A stretch of 64,000 bases of DNA from the NCBI GenBank assembly GCA_015472025.1, contig BNHL01000001.1, forward strand, positions 124,001-188,000. Direction: 5' to 3'. The notes below the pieces were generated by a model. That model saw nothing but the letters and a program-made list of their open reading frames with translations. It was not told where the DNA came from and ran no database searches. This stretch comes from Cytophagales bacterium WSM2-2. GTDB taxonomy: Bacteria; Bacteroidota; Bacteroidia; Cytophagales; Cyclobacteriaceae. The position numbers and the translations under genes are program-made. Shown piece by piece: positions 1 through 8,584 of this stretch. Numbering within the stretch: position 1 is the first letter of the stretch; each line of letters opens with the position of its first letter.

Positions 1-228
1 ACAACGTTTCAGTAGTGATCTTTTCTTTGGTATTTACATTAGCGACACCGTATCCTTTTTCAAAGAGAACTTTTCCTTCTTTCATAACAAGCACTGCACC
101 ACCCGGCTCATCTGCTTTGAATTCAGCAGCAAATAGCTGATCGACTCGTTTGGCGATTCTTTCTTCCGGTGTGGCACAAGACAGAACTATAAAGCCGATT
201 AAAAGAGGTAGGGCTAGTTTCCTCATTT
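1..228 (-). CDS. Serine hydrolase (beta-lactamase class C-like), lipoprotein, N-terminal part only
   Basis: Reading the minus strand from an ATG at 228 gives 75 in-frame codons that run off the left edge of the window. The first 17 residues are a lipoprotein signal ending in the lipobox-like VLSC, so the mature protein is probably lipid-anchored. The next stretch, with the motifs EPGGAVLVMKEGKVLFEKGYG and ANVNTKEKIT, is the typical opening of class C beta-lactamase/D-aminopeptidase-like serine hydrolases that precedes the catalytic SxxK. The catalytic motifs lie outside the window, so activity cannot be judged. The family call is moderate; substrate is unknown. Confidence 0.7.
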
Positions 229-235
229 TGAATAT

Positions 236-487
236 TTATTTGGACTTGGGTTTAATCAGCATTCGACCAATAGCTATGGCGGCAATGATCACCCACACTA
301 CATTGATGAAGGCTGAGGGATAAGCGTGATAATAAATTGTGTTGATGATCAGGAAAATCGCTCCGGTGAAATTGAGCACCTGAAAAATGATCGAATCGGA
401 TTTTAATTTTTGATAGCTGTTTAATCCATAGGCGGCAATCACTTCAACCGAACCGATCCAGCCAATAATGTCAATAAAAAATTTCAT
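236..487 (-). CDS. Small 3-TM membrane protein, CBU_0592-like
   Basis: An 83-residue protein that is almost entirely hydrophobic, with three predicted membrane helices at about residues 4-22, 33-52 and 57-77 and a short basic tail (KPKSK). The pattern NFTGAIFLIINTIYY followed by NVVWVIIAAIAI matches the small CBU_0592-like membrane family, whose function is unknown; this is pattern recognition, not a search result. It ends only 7 bp upstream of the serine hydrolase start on the same strand, so the two may be cotranscribed. Nothing in the sequence indicates a substrate. Confidence 0.65.
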   Translation of the reverse strand: MKFFIDIIGWIGSVEVIAAYGLNSYQKLKSDSIIFQVLNFTGAIFLIINTIYYHAYPSAFINVVWVIIAAIAIGRMLIKPKSK

Positions 488-557
488 CCCCCAAGATAGC
501 GAATGCCATCAGGCGGCAAAAATCAATTCAGAAAAGAGCTAGGTTCTTTGAGTACGC

Positions 558-1679
558 TTAGTTACCAATTACTTCTGTGAGCTTCTGATCAAGTGCTTCT
601 CCGCGAAGGTTTTTCGCAAGGATCTTTCCATTTTTATCCAATAAAATAGAAAATGGAATACCACTGACATTGTAATCGTGAGCAGCCTGGCTATCGAAAT
701 ATTTCAGATCGGAAACATGTGTCCATACCAAGCCGTCTTCTTTGATTGCCTGAACCCATTCTTCTTTCGTCCGATCCAATGACACAGAGTAAACTTCAAA
801 TCCTTTGTTTTTGAATTTATGATAGGCTTTTACCACGTTCGGGTTTTCCCTGCGACAAGGTCCACACCATTTCGCCCAAAAGTCGATGAGCACATACTTT
901 CCACGAAGCGATGAGAGCTTTACCGTGTCACCATTGGGATTCGGCAATTTTATCTCGGGTGCAAACTGGCCGACAGCAGTAGTTTTCATTTTCTGAACTA
1001 GATCTTCAATTTCACGTGTGTAATGATAGGAAGGCCATTCTTTCTGCATCTTGGCCAGGAGCCCTGTAAATAAATCAAGGTTATTGTCCTTGTCGATAAT
1101 ATTCGGATTTTGCACAATCTGTAGTAAAGCTAAAGAAACGGGTTGCTGCTTCAGAAGCTCAATCAGATTTGCTTTGATTTTATCACCTTCCGCGAAATAC
1201 TTTGCTCGCAGTTCATTTACTTTTTTCTCATCATTGGCAGCAGCAGCCTTCTGAAGATCATCATACAACGCCTTTAAAACAGGTGAGTTGTTCAGCATGT
1301 TCATCACTTTAGAATACAGATCGTGATCGGGAGAACCTTTTATTTCGGCAGCCCCTTGTGGAGAATTTCCATCTACGTTCAATTCGATCGTACTGCGGTC
1401 AATCATGATGTTTACACGCTGAGCTTTAAAAAAATCCACCTGGTAAATTCCTGGCTCAGTCAGATGAAGTGTTTTAGAAAATGTGTTGCTCTTCTGCAAT
1501 TCAATAACCTGTGGTTGTCCGGCACCATCGTTCCTTAATTCAGTAATCGTGATCTGCCCTTGCTGGGGGTAGTTCACTTTTCCTTTAACAATAACATCCC
1601 AGCCATTGTCGTCCACTTTTTTATCGGAACTACAGCCAAGGGATGCGAAAAGAAGAAAGAAATTGATGAAGAGTCTCAT
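558..1679 (-). CDS. TlpA-like thiol-disulfide oxidoreductase lipoprotein with DUF4369 domain
   Basis: I place the start at the ATG at 1679, giving 373 residues; the reading frame is open further upstream, but only this start yields a clean lipoprotein signal (FINFFLLFASLGC). Residues about 27-115 form a DUF4369-like beta domain, residues 120-235 are helical, and residues 236-373 are a thioredoxin/AhpC-TSA fold with the redox motif WCGPC at 271-275 and the cis-proline region GIPFS near 342. Such proteins are periplasmic, membrane-anchored thiol reductases in Bacteroidota, often linked to cytochrome c maturation or general disulfide repair. Which client it serves cannot be told from the context. 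It follows the GatB-tail gene on the same strand. Confidence 0.85.
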   Translation of the reverse strand: MRLFINFFLLFASLGCSSDKKVDDNGWDVIVKGKVNYPQQGQITITELRNDGAGQPQVIELQKSNTFSKTLHLTEPGIYQVDFFKAQRVNIMIDRSTIELNVDGNSPQGAAEIKGSPDHDLYSKVMNMLNNSPVLKALYDDLQKAAAANDEKKVNELRAKYFAEGDKIKANLIELLKQQPVSLALLQIVQNPNIIDKDNNLDLFTGLLAKMQKEWPSYHYTREIEDLVQKMKTTAVGQFAPEIKLPNPNGDTVKLSSLRGKYVLIDFWAKWCGPCRRENPNVVKAYHKFKNKGFEVYSVSLDRTKEEWVQAIKEDGLVWTHVSDLKYFDSQAAHDYNVSGIPFSILLDKNGKILAKNLRGEALDQKLTEVIGN

Positions 1680-1722
1680 TTTAAAATAATTGGTTTTTTC
1701 ACGATTTAATATCCGGTAATGC

Positions 1723-1941
1723 CTAACGTTTCGCCAGCATTGCAAGTTTCCTCATTAACAATTCATTTGCAACCCAGGGATCAAATTTGTCGTTGGCACG
1801 ACTCTTAATTTCGCCCATTAACATGTTCACAATTCCGGTTCTGCCGTTATGATACTGTTCGACCTTCAAAGGAAACTCCTTCACTACCTCCTCGACAATA
1901 CCGTTTATAAAATTCCGATCGGCTGTTCCCTCAGGGGCCAT
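1723..1941 (-). CDS. Stand-alone GatB/YqeY tail domain protein
   Basis: A 72-residue protein consisting of little more than the helical tail domain found at the C terminus of GatB and in YqeY. The recognisable pattern is a helix ending EFPLKVEQYHNGRTG, then NMLMGEIK, then DPWVANELLMRKL, which matches the GatB order P-x2-VE-x-Y-x2-G, L-x-G-x-(I/V)-x-K and (N/D)P-x2-(V)NELL. The rest of GatB, with its kinase-like cradle domain, is absent. Its ATG lies one base after the alaS stop codon, so it is almost certainly translated from the alaS message. In GatB the tail domain contacts tRNA, and by inference this free domain could assist AlaRS or another tRNA enzyme. It could also be a relic of gatB. 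Confidence 0.7.
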   Translation of the reverse strand: MAPEGTADRNFINGIVEEVVKEFPLKVEQYHNGRTGIVNMLMGEIKSRANDKFDPWVANELLMRKLAMLAKR

Positions 1942-1942
1942 T

Positions 1943-4552
1943 TTAAATCATGGTTTTTGCTTTAGATAAAACTGCATCAAGGCCATTCAGGTTTTTACCT
2001 CCGGCAGTGGCAAAGAACGGCTGACCTCCTCCTCCTCCATCGATTTCTTTCGCCAGTTCTTTCACCATGTTTCCGGCATGGAATTTATTTGCAGCAGCGA
2101 GCTTCTCACCGATCATTACGGTCACTTGTGGTTTATTATCTACATCGGCAGCGAGCACCATTAGCAGATCATCAAACTGGTTGCGAAGCGCATAAGCGAT
2201 ATTTTTCAGTGAATCCGCATTAGGCACCGTTACTTTTTCTACAATTAAAGTGTGGCCATTTGATTTGACGGCTTTGCTGGCAAGTTCATCCTTTAGTGCA
2301 TTAGCTTGCTGTAGATAAACTGATTCCAGTTTCTTTTCGAGCGAGTGTTTTTCTTCGATCAGGTTTTGCAATGAAGCAGTAACATCTTTCGGATTCTTCA
2401 ACAAAGATTTTAACTCACCCAATACTGCGAGTGAGCCGTCTACAAATTCCTGTGCACCTTCGGCCGTTACTGCTTCAATTCTGCGAACTCCGGCAGCAAC
2501 AGAACTTTCCGATATTACTTTGAACAACCCGATTTTACCTGTGGCCGAAACGTGTGTACCTCCGCAAAGTTCAACAGAGAATTTCGGATCAAAAGTGATG
2601 ACACGAACAAACTCACCGTATTTCTCACCAAACAACGCCATTGCTCCAAGCGTTTTTGCTTTCTCGATCGGCACATTGCGTTGTTCATTCAATACAATGT
2701 TTTCACGAATTTTTTCATTTACGATCGATTCTACTTTCGATATCTCTTCACTCGTCATGGCAGCAAAATGTGAGAAGTCGAAACGCAATATCTTCTCGTT
2801 CACGAGCGATCCCTTCTGCTCCACGTGTTTGCCTAGCACCTGCCTCAAAGCCGCATGCAACAAATGTGTGGCAGAGTGATTGTCCATTGTCAATTCGCGC
2901 TTGCGCTGGTCTACACGAGCAACAAATGCAGACGATAGGCTCTCGGGGAATTTTTCCGTGAAATGGACGATCAATTCATTTTCCTTTTTGGTATCAACGA
3001 TGAAAATCTTTTCATTCACTGATTCGATCACACCGGTGTCCCCCACTTGCCCACCACTTTCAGCATAGAAAGGAGTCTTATCGAATACCAATTGAACCAG
3101 TTCTTTGTTCTTTTGTTTGATCTTCCGGTATTTGACAATCTTTACATCTGCTTCAAGGCTTTCATAGCCGATGAATTCCGTTTTCTTATCCTCACCAACT
3201 AAAATCCAGTCACCGGTTTCTTTGGAAGCATCCGCTTTGGAACGTTGCTTTTGCTTCGCCATTTCGTCTTTGAAACCCTGCTCATCAACTGTTAATCCTT
3301 TTTCTCTCGCAATCAACGAAGTGAGGTCAAAAGGGAAACCAAAAGTGTCATAAAGTTCAAAAGCCTGCTCTCCTGAAATTGAAGAATTAAAATTCTCGAT
3401 TCGTTTCAACCCTTTCTCCAACGTCCTCAAAAACGAAATCTCCTCTTCCTGAACCACGCGTTCTACGTAATCCTGCTGCTTGTGCAATTCCGGGAATACC
3501 TCTTTAAACTGCTGCGACAACAACGGAACTAATCGATACATGAATGGTTCCTTGAAATTCAAATAGGAGAAACCGTAGCGCACAGCTCTTCTCAAAATCC
3601 TACGGATTACATAACCAGCGCCCGTGTTGCTCGGCAATTGTCCATCCGAAATGGCAAAAGCAACAGCACGGATATGGTCAGCCATGACGCGCACAGCAAT
3701 GTCCTTCTTTGTATCTGTACCGTACTTATAACTATTAGCATGAAGTGCAATGAAGTCCATCAAAGGCCGGAAGACATCCGTGTCATAATTGGAAGTCTTG
3801 CGCTGGATGGCCATGCACAAACGTTCAAAGCCCATACCAGTATCTACATGCTGAGCCGGGAGTTTCTCGAGTGAGCCATCTGCTTTGCGATTGAATTCCA
3901 TGAACACCAGGTTCCAGATTTCAATCACCTGGGGATGATCACTGTTGACGAACTCCTTCCCAGGTTTCTTTTTTACCTCATCTTCAGAACGTAAGTCAAT
4001 ATGTATCTCAGAGCAAGGACCGCAAGGACCGCTCTCACCCATTTCCCAAAAATTATCCTTCTTGATTCCGTAAATGATCCGGTCAGCGCTGATGTGTGTC
4101 TTCCAAAGGTTCTCCGCATCGACATCCACCGGAAGGTTATCCTTTTTATCCCCGCCGAATACCGTCACATACAATCTGTCTTTCGGAAGTTGATATACTT
4201 CAGTCAGTAGCTCCCACGCCCAGGCAATGGCATCCTTCTTAAAATAGTCGCCAAAACTCCAGTTACCTAGCATCTCGAACATGGTATGATGGTAGGTGTC
4301 TAGGCCTACATCCTCCAGGTCATTATGCTTCCCGCTGACCCTCAGGCACTTCTGAGTATCCGCCACTCGGCTGGATTGTGGAATGGCATTGCCTAAAAAA
4401 TTGTCTTTAAATTGAACCATCCCCGAGTTGGTAAACAGCAGAGAAGGGTCGTTTTTAAGCACCAAAGGGGCCGATGGGACAATTTTATGACCTTTGCTTT
4501 CAAAAAACTCCAAAAACCTCTTTCTGACCGTTGCGCTGTCCATCGATTTCAA
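1943..4552 (-). CDS. alaS: Alanyl-tRNA synthetase
   Basis: The 869-residue product attaches alanine to tRNA-Ala and edits mischarged serine and glycine. The N terminus (SKGHKIVPSAPLV, TNSGMVQFKDNFLG) is the class II catalytic domain, the centre carries the editing-site zinc motifs HSATH near residue 559 and CGGTH near 663, and the C-terminal C-Ala domain ends in the glycine-rich DGGGGGQPFFA motif. Length is normal for the bacterial enzyme. The first ATG is used here; a second, three codons in, is equally possible. It is divergent from the M23 peptidase pair and followed after one base by the GatB-tail gene. No T-box or other leader is visible upstream. Confidence 0.97.
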   Translation of the reverse strand: MKSMDSATVRKRFLEFFESKGHKIVPSAPLVLKNDPSLLFTNSGMVQFKDNFLGNAIPQSSRVADTQKCLRVSGKHNDLEDVGLDTYHHTMFEMLGNWSFGDYFKKDAIAWAWELLTEVYQLPKDRLYVTVFGGDKKDNLPVDVDAENLWKTHISADRIIYGIKKDNFWEMGESGPCGPCSEIHIDLRSEDEVKKKPGKEFVNSDHPQVIEIWNLVFMEFNRKADGSLEKLPAQHVDTGMGFERLCMAIQRKTSNYDTDVFRPLMDFIALHANSYKYGTDTKKDIAVRVMADHIRAVAFAISDGQLPSNTGAGYVIRRILRRAVRYGFSYLNFKEPFMYRLVPLLSQQFKEVFPELHKQQDYVERVVQEEEISFLRTLEKGLKRIENFNSSISGEQAFELYDTFGFPFDLTSLIAREKGLTVDEQGFKDEMAKQKQRSKADASKETGDWILVGEDKKTEFIGYESLEADVKIVKYRKIKQKNKELVQLVFDKTPFYAESGGQVGDTGVIESVNEKIFIVDTKKENELIVHFTEKFPESLSSAFVARVDQRKRELTMDNHSATHLLHAALRQVLGKHVEQKGSLVNEKILRFDFSHFAAMTSEEISKVESIVNEKIRENIVLNEQRNVPIEKAKTLGAMALFGEKYGEFVRVITFDPKFSVELCGGTHVSATGKIGLFKVISESSVAAGVRRIEAVTAEGAQEFVDGSLAVLGELKSLLKNPKDVTASLQNLIEEKHSLEKKLESVYLQQANALKDELASKAVKSNGHTLIVEKVTVPNADSLKNIAYALRNQFDDLLMVLAADVDNKPQVTVMIGEKLAAANKFHAGNMVKELAKEIDGGGGGQPFFATAGGKNLNGLDAVLSKAKTMI

Positions 4553-4653
4553 ACTTTTAGGGGATTAAAAAATTTATATATTGCGAATTAGTCCTTAATA
4601 AAGGGTCAAAATTAGACTTGTTTAAGGCATAATAAAAGGAAAAGTTGTTCAGA

Positions 4654-5619
4654 ATGAGCCAACCCCAATTCCGTTACAACCCAAAAACCTTGCGCTATGA
4701 GCGTGTGCGTTTTTCTATCTGGAGATCCGGAGGAACGCTCATTGCCTACAGTGTCTTTGGGATTCTGTTCTTTGCCGGACTCAACCTGCTCCAGAATCTT
4801 GTTATAGAAACTAAGAAGGAAAAATCACTCGCAGCTGAGAATAAAGCACTTGCACAATACAAAGTTGTGCTTGCAGGTCAGATCGAATCGTCCAATCAGT
4901 CGCTTCTCACTTTAAAAGAGGACGAAAGCAAGCTCCATGAAAAATTGTTTGAAGCCCCCATCGAGCGTGAATCTTCTTTGGTAGAAAAAACTGCTCCCAG
5001 GGTTGCACAAGATGATGACTGGAGTGATGCTATGGACCTGATCAACAAGCGTTTCAAAGCGTTGAGTGAACAAACAGTGTCCAAGAACTTCTTCTACGGA
5101 GATCGATTGAGTTTGGATAAATCAGATGTGCCGACATTGATTGATTTTCCTTCTACTGCACCAGTGGCTGAGTTGAATGACCAGAATTTGGTTTCTGGTT
5201 TTGGCGTGAGAATCAACCCATTTCATAAAGGAAATTACCATCATGATGGAATTGATATTGCTTTGGCTAAGGGAACTGAAATCTTATCTACAGGCAACGG
5301 CCAGGTTATCAATTTTGCTTATAGCCAACTGGAAGCAGGTTTCGGAAATTATGTTGAAATAGATCACGGCAATGGACTTGTGACCAGGTATTCTCACCTG
5401 GATCAGATTAATGTAACATGGGGACAGAAGATAAAGCAGGGTCAGGTTATTGGGCTTTCCGGCTCATCGGGGGGGTCGGTTGCGCCTCATTTGCACTACG
5501 AAGTCATTAAATTTGGAAAGAATCTTGACCCGCTAACTTATATTATGGAAGGAATCAATGCGGAAAAACATCACCAGTTGGCTTTGAAAAGTAAAATACA
5601 GAATCAATCCCTCGACTGA
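4654..5619 (+). CDS. M23 (LytM) peptidase, membrane-anchored, first of a tandem pair
   Basis: The ATG at 4654 is preferred over a TTG nine bases upstream, because a purine-rich AAAGGAAAAG precedes it. The 321-residue product starts with a cytoplasmic motif QFRYNPKTLRYE, then a membrane helix at about 26-50, a coiled coil at about 52-95, and a LytM domain at about 195-295 with zinc motifs HHDGID and HLHYE. Both metal motifs are intact, so it is probably an active peptidoglycan endopeptidase acting in the periplasm. Its stop overlaps the start of the next gene in TGATG, so the pair are translationally coupled. The coiled coil suggests it works as a dimer or with a partner such as its neighbour. 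Confidence 0.9.
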   Translation: MSQPQFRYNPKTLRYERVRFSIWRSGGTLIAYSVFGILFFAGLNLLQNLVIETKKEKSLAAENKALAQYKVVLAGQIESSNQSLLTLKEDESKLHEKLFEAPIERESSLVEKTAPRVAQDDDWSDAMDLINKRFKALSEQTVSKNFFYGDRLSLDKSDVPTLIDFPSTAPVAELNDQNLVSGFGVRINPFHKGNYHHDGIDIALAKGTEILSTGNGQVINFAYSQLEAGFGNYVEIDHGNGLVTRYSHLDQINVTWGQKIKQGQVIGLSGSSGGSVAPHLHYEVIKFGKNLDPLTYIMEGINAEKHHQLALKSKIQNQSLD

Positions 5620-6575
5620 TGGCGCTACGCTACTCGTACAACCCCGAAACCTGCCGTTACGAACCCCTCGTGGTATCACCACGGCTATTTTTCAGAAGAA
5701 CATTACGGTTTTTAGGAATCTCCTTGTTGATTGGAGTTTGTGGGCTGGTGTATTTCAATTATCGTTACCCTTTTCTTGACGAAAGTAATCTGCAGAAAGA
5801 GAACATTCAGCTAAAAGCCGAATGGCAGGTGCTCAATTCACAGCTTAAAGATGCCTCAAAGCAGTTGACTGAGTTAGAAGACAACGATGACAATAATTTC
5901 CGGGTTATTCTCGGTATGGAGCCGCTTTCATCAGAACAGCGTGAAGCCGGTGTCGGTGGTCGTGAAAAAGCAAGCGCTGAAATCGAATATCCATTGATTC
6001 GTGATGCCGTAAACATCTCTGAAAAAATCCGCAACAGACTCACGGTTGAGAGTCATTCAATGAATGAACTCAAAAATCAATTGGTAGATAACGAAAAAGA
6101 ATGGGCCGCCCGTCCTGCCATTCAGCCCATCAACAATAAGCATCTCACTCAACTCTTTTTGGTCTTTGGTAATCGCTTTCATCCGTTGCTAGGTTATTCA
6201 CGTCCTCATAACGGACTGGATTTTGCAGCTCCTTACAATAGCCCGATTTATGCAACAGGAGATGGCATTGTGACATATGCTAGCGGTGGCACCACCTATG
6301 GCAACGTTGTGTTTGTTGATCATGGCTATGGCTTTGAAACTCGTTATGCACACATGACGAAATACATTGTTGGTATTGGTCAAAAAATAAAGCGCGGTCA
6401 AATCCTGGGTTATGTTGGCAATACAGGACTTTCATATGGCCCTCATCTTCACTACGAGGTGCTTTACAACAACAAGTTTGTCAACCCGATCAATTTTTTC
6501 CAGCGTGATCTGAATAACAAAGAATACGAAAAGCTGATCTCAAAGGCTACGAACTCTTCTTTGTCATTGGATTAA
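5619..6575 (+). CDS. M23 (LytM) peptidase, membrane-anchored, second of a tandem pair
   Basis: A 318-residue paralogue of the preceding protein with the same plan: a short N-terminal motif RYSYNPETCRYEP, a membrane helix at about 23-46, a coiled coil at about 55-85, and a LytM domain at about 175-290 with HNGLD and HLHYE. It therefore keeps the H-x3-D and HxH zinc ligands and is probably an active endopeptidase. Sequence outside these motifs is clearly diverged, so the duplication is old. The TGATG overlap with the upstream gene and the shared YNPxTxRYE tag argue that the two act in one complex, perhaps as a heterodimer in cell elongation or division. Confidence 0.9.
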   Translation: MALRYSYNPETCRYEPLVVSPRLFFRRTLRFLGISLLIGVCGLVYFNYRYPFLDESNLQKENIQLKAEWQVLNSQLKDASKQLTELEDNDDNNFRVILGMEPLSSEQREAGVGGREKASAEIEYPLIRDAVNISEKIRNRLTVESHSMNELKNQLVDNEKEWAARPAIQPINNKHLTQLFLVFGNRFHPLLGYSRPHNGLDFAAPYNSPIYATGDGIVTYASGGTTYGNVVFVDHGYGFETRYAHMTKYIVGIGQKIKRGQILGYVGNTGLSYGPHLHYEVLYNNKFVNPINFFQRDLNNKEYEKLISKATNSSLSLD

Positions 6576-6613
6576 TCTTAGAATCCTTTTCTTTGCGGGC
6601 TCATTGCCCTTTT

Positions 6614-7657
6614 ATGAAAAGACTTCACGTTTTCATCGCTATTCTATTTTCTTACTTCAGTGCCGCTGCACAAGTAAAGGACACGATTACCATAACGGGT
6701 GTTGGCGACATCATGATGGGAAGCAACTACCCTAACGGTGGAAATCTGCCACCTGACAACGGAAAGCAATTAATGAAAGCTGTTTCATCAATCCTGACTA
6801 GCAGCAACGTAACCTTCGGCAATCTTGAAGGAACACTACTCGATCAGGGCGGAATCGCCAAGACCTGCCGCGATCCCAAGTTGTGTTATGCCTTTCGGAG
6901 CCCTGAATCTTACGTGCAAAACCTGGTGGATGCCGGTTTTGATGTTATGAGTGTTGCAAACAATCACGCTGGTGACTTCGGATGGGAAGGGAAACAGAAA
7001 ACAGAGAAGACGTTGGAAACAGCAGGCATTTATTTTGCAGGGCAGTCAACCAAGCCAAGTGTGATTTTCAAGAAAGATGGAATAACATTCGGGTTTGCAG
7101 CATTTGCGCCAAACACCGGATGCGCAAGTATTATTGATCTGAATGCAGCCAAAAAAATTGTAAGCCGGTTGGATTCTTTGTGCGACATTGTTATTGTTTC
7201 CTTTCACGGAGGAGCTGAAGGCCCACAACAAGAACACGTCACTCGTAAGACGGAAGTGTTTTACAGTGAAAACCGCGGTAATGTCTATGAATTCGCTCAT
7301 AAAGTCATCGATGCAGGAGCAGACATCGTTTTTGGTCATGGCCCGCACGTCACGAGAGCTGTCGAGTTATACAAAGACAGGTTCATTGCGTACAGCCTTG
7401 GCAATTTCTGTACTTATGGTGGCATTAATGTAACAGGCGTTCTCGGCTTAGCACCGATTATTAGGGTATATACCGATGCTAAGGGTAATTTTTTTAAAGC
7501 AAAAGTTTTTTCTACCAATCAGCAGTTGTTGTCGCCAGTCACCATTGATGCACAAAAACAAGCATTGAAGCGCATTCAACAGCTTTCACGTGAAGATTTC
7601 CCTGAAAAAACGACATTCATTGATGATGATGGATGGGTAAAAAAAACACTGCGATGA
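6614..7657 (+). CDS. CapA/PgsA-family metallophosphatase-like secreted protein
   Basis: Starting from the ATG at 6614 gives 347 residues with a signal peptide ending SAAAQ; the open frame seven codons further upstream would spoil the signal. The body is a PGA_cap (CapA) domain with metallophosphatase-like landmarks: GVGDIMMG, FGNLEGTL, NNHAGDFG, SFHGGAE and FGHGPHV. In Bacillus, CapA/PgsA takes part in poly-gamma-glutamate capsule export, but most bacterial homologues have no tested role and no capBC genes are present here. Placement after two M23 peptidases suggests an envelope function. Secretion to the periplasm is inferred from the signal peptide. Confidence 0.85.
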   Translation: MKRLHVFIAILFSYFSAAAQVKDTITITGVGDIMMGSNYPNGGNLPPDNGKQLMKAVSSILTSSNVTFGNLEGTLLDQGGIAKTCRDPKLCYAFRSPESYVQNLVDAGFDVMSVANNHAGDFGWEGKQKTEKTLETAGIYFAGQSTKPSVIFKKDGITFGFAAFAPNTGCASIIDLNAAKKIVSRLDSLCDIVIVSFHGGAEGPQQEHVTRKTEVFYSENRGNVYEFAHKVIDAGADIVFGHGPHVTRAVELYKDRFIAYSLGNFCTYGGINVTGVLGLAPIIRVYTDAKGNFFKAKVFSTNQQLLSPVTIDAQKQALKRIQQLSREDFPEKTTFIDDDGWVKKTLR

Positions 7658-7663
7658 CCTTAG

Positions 7664-7698
7664 ATTCTTTGTACCGCTATCAAAGAATTATTATTTTG
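7664..7698 (+). promoter_or_regulatory. Inverted repeat and promoter-like boxes upstream of merR
   Basis: An 8-bp perfect inverted repeat, ATTCTTTG at 7664-7671 and CAAAGAAT at 7681-7688, lies between capA-like and merR. Its left arm contains a -33-like TTTG (7668-7671), and 20 bases later comes TATTTTG (7692-7698), close to the Bacteroidota -7 box TAnnTTTG. A palindrome inside the promoter spacer is where MerR proteins bind, so autoregulation is possible. The hairpin could equally be a terminator for the upstream gene. Confidence 0.45.
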
Positions 7699-7740
7699 CA
7701 TGAAGATCGTTTTCCATAAAAACGAGGGCTTAAGTACTGC

Positions 7741-8079
7741 ATGGCTTACAAAGAAAAGGAAATAGAAAAAATCTACTACTCCATCGGTGAAGTTGCCGAG
7801 CAGTTTAATGTAGCCCCCTCACTTATCCGTTTCTGGGAATCTGAGTTCGATCTTATTCAGCCTAAAAAGAACCGCAAAGGAAATCGCCAGTTTACCAGGG
7901 AAGACATCGAAAATGTCCGCACGATCTATCACTTAGTAAAACAAAAAGGGTTCACACTTCAGGGCGCTAAGGAAATGCTGAGGAATGACTCACAAGCCGT
8001 CCGTGATAAGATGGAGATGTATGAGTCGTTAAAGAAGATTCGCCAATTCCTGGTGGAGATTCGGGAAAAACTTCAGTAG
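7741..8079 (+). CDS. MerR-family transcriptional regulator
   Basis: A 112-residue protein with an N-terminal winged helix of the MerR type: YYSIGEVAEQFNVAPSLIRFWE, the wing GNRQFTREDIENV, and a helical segment through residue 80. The C-terminal tail (about 76-112) is a short dimerisation helix rich in charge; there is no effector-binding domain and no conserved cysteine pattern for a metal. Small MerR proteins like this sit before dprA in many Bacteroidota, but their targets are unknown to me. The 3' end of this gene, from codon 76 on, is repeated twice more downstream, yet this first copy is complete and keeps its stop. Confidence 0.9.
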   Translation: MAYKEKEIEKIYYSIGEVAEQFNVAPSLIRFWESEFDLIQPKKNRKGNRQFTREDIENVRTIYHLVKQKGFTLQGAKEMLRNDSQAVRDKMEMYESLKKIRQFLVEIREKLQ

Positions 8080-8125
8080 TTTAATCGTTAATCACTATCC
8101 ATTAATAGTTTTTCAGTGTTCCCCG

Positions 8126-8148
8126 AAATGGAAGCGTTTTTTCCATTT
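8126..8148. repeat. Small hairpin in the merR-dprA spacer, present in each repeat unit
   Basis: AAATGGAA at 8126-8133 pairs perfectly with TTCCATTT at 8141-8148 across a short T-rich loop. The same hairpin recurs in copies 2 and 3 (about 8378-8400 and 8631-8653). It follows the merR stop by about 45 bases, so it may be a weak terminator or a processing site. It is not GC-rich and lacks a following T run. Confidence 0.5.
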
Positions 8149-8374
8149 ACCGATAATTAACGGCTTCATTAAAATAAAACCGTCTCCTTTTCACGCACTT
8201 CACCTCATTCCAAGAGGGCGCCAAGGAAATGCTGAGGAATGACTCACAAGCCGTCCGTGATAAGATGGAGATGTATGAGTCGTTAAAGAAGATTCGCCAA
8301 TTCCTGATGGAGATTCGGGAAAAACTTCAGTAGTTTAATCGTTAATCACTATCCATTAATAGTTTTTTTGCTCA

Positions 8375-8584
8375 ATGAAATGGAAGCGTCTTTTCCATTT
8401 ACCGATAATTAACGGCTTCATTAAAATAAAACCGTCTTCTTTTCACGCACTTCACTTCATTCCAAGAGGCGCTAAGGAAATGCTGAGGAATGACTCACAA
8501 GCCGTCCGTGATAAGATGGAGATGTATGAGTCGTTAAAGAAGATTCGCCAATTCCTGGTGGAGATTCGGGAAAAACTTCAGTAG
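8375..8584 (+). pseudogene. Chimeric reading frame: dprA-like start fused in frame to merR tail
   Basis: This 69-codon frame comes from the duplicated block. Codons 21-31 read SSFHALHFIPR, a diverged version of the DprA N terminus (LSFLALHFIPG), and continue in frame into GAKEMLRNDSQAV and the rest of the MerR C-terminal tail. The equivalent frame in the previous unit is broken by one extra G at the junction. It has no DNA-binding helix and no promoter of its own that I can see, so I treat it as a by-product of the duplication and not a functional gene. Translation cannot be excluded. Confidence 0.7.

Noticed and set aside
1723..1941. Frameshifted end of a full gatB gene
   Set aside because: The DNA upstream is alaS in its entirety; no other GatB segment is present in any frame.
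2520..2879. 119-codon plus-strand frame inside alaS
   Set aside because: It is antisense to the conserved editing domain of alaS, has no family resemblance and no promoter. The same applies to the other long antisense frames in gyrA, emrB and the amidohydrolases.
4561..4653. T-box or riboswitch upstream of alaS
   Set aside because: The leader is under 100 bp, AT-rich and lacks a stable structure or T-box motif.
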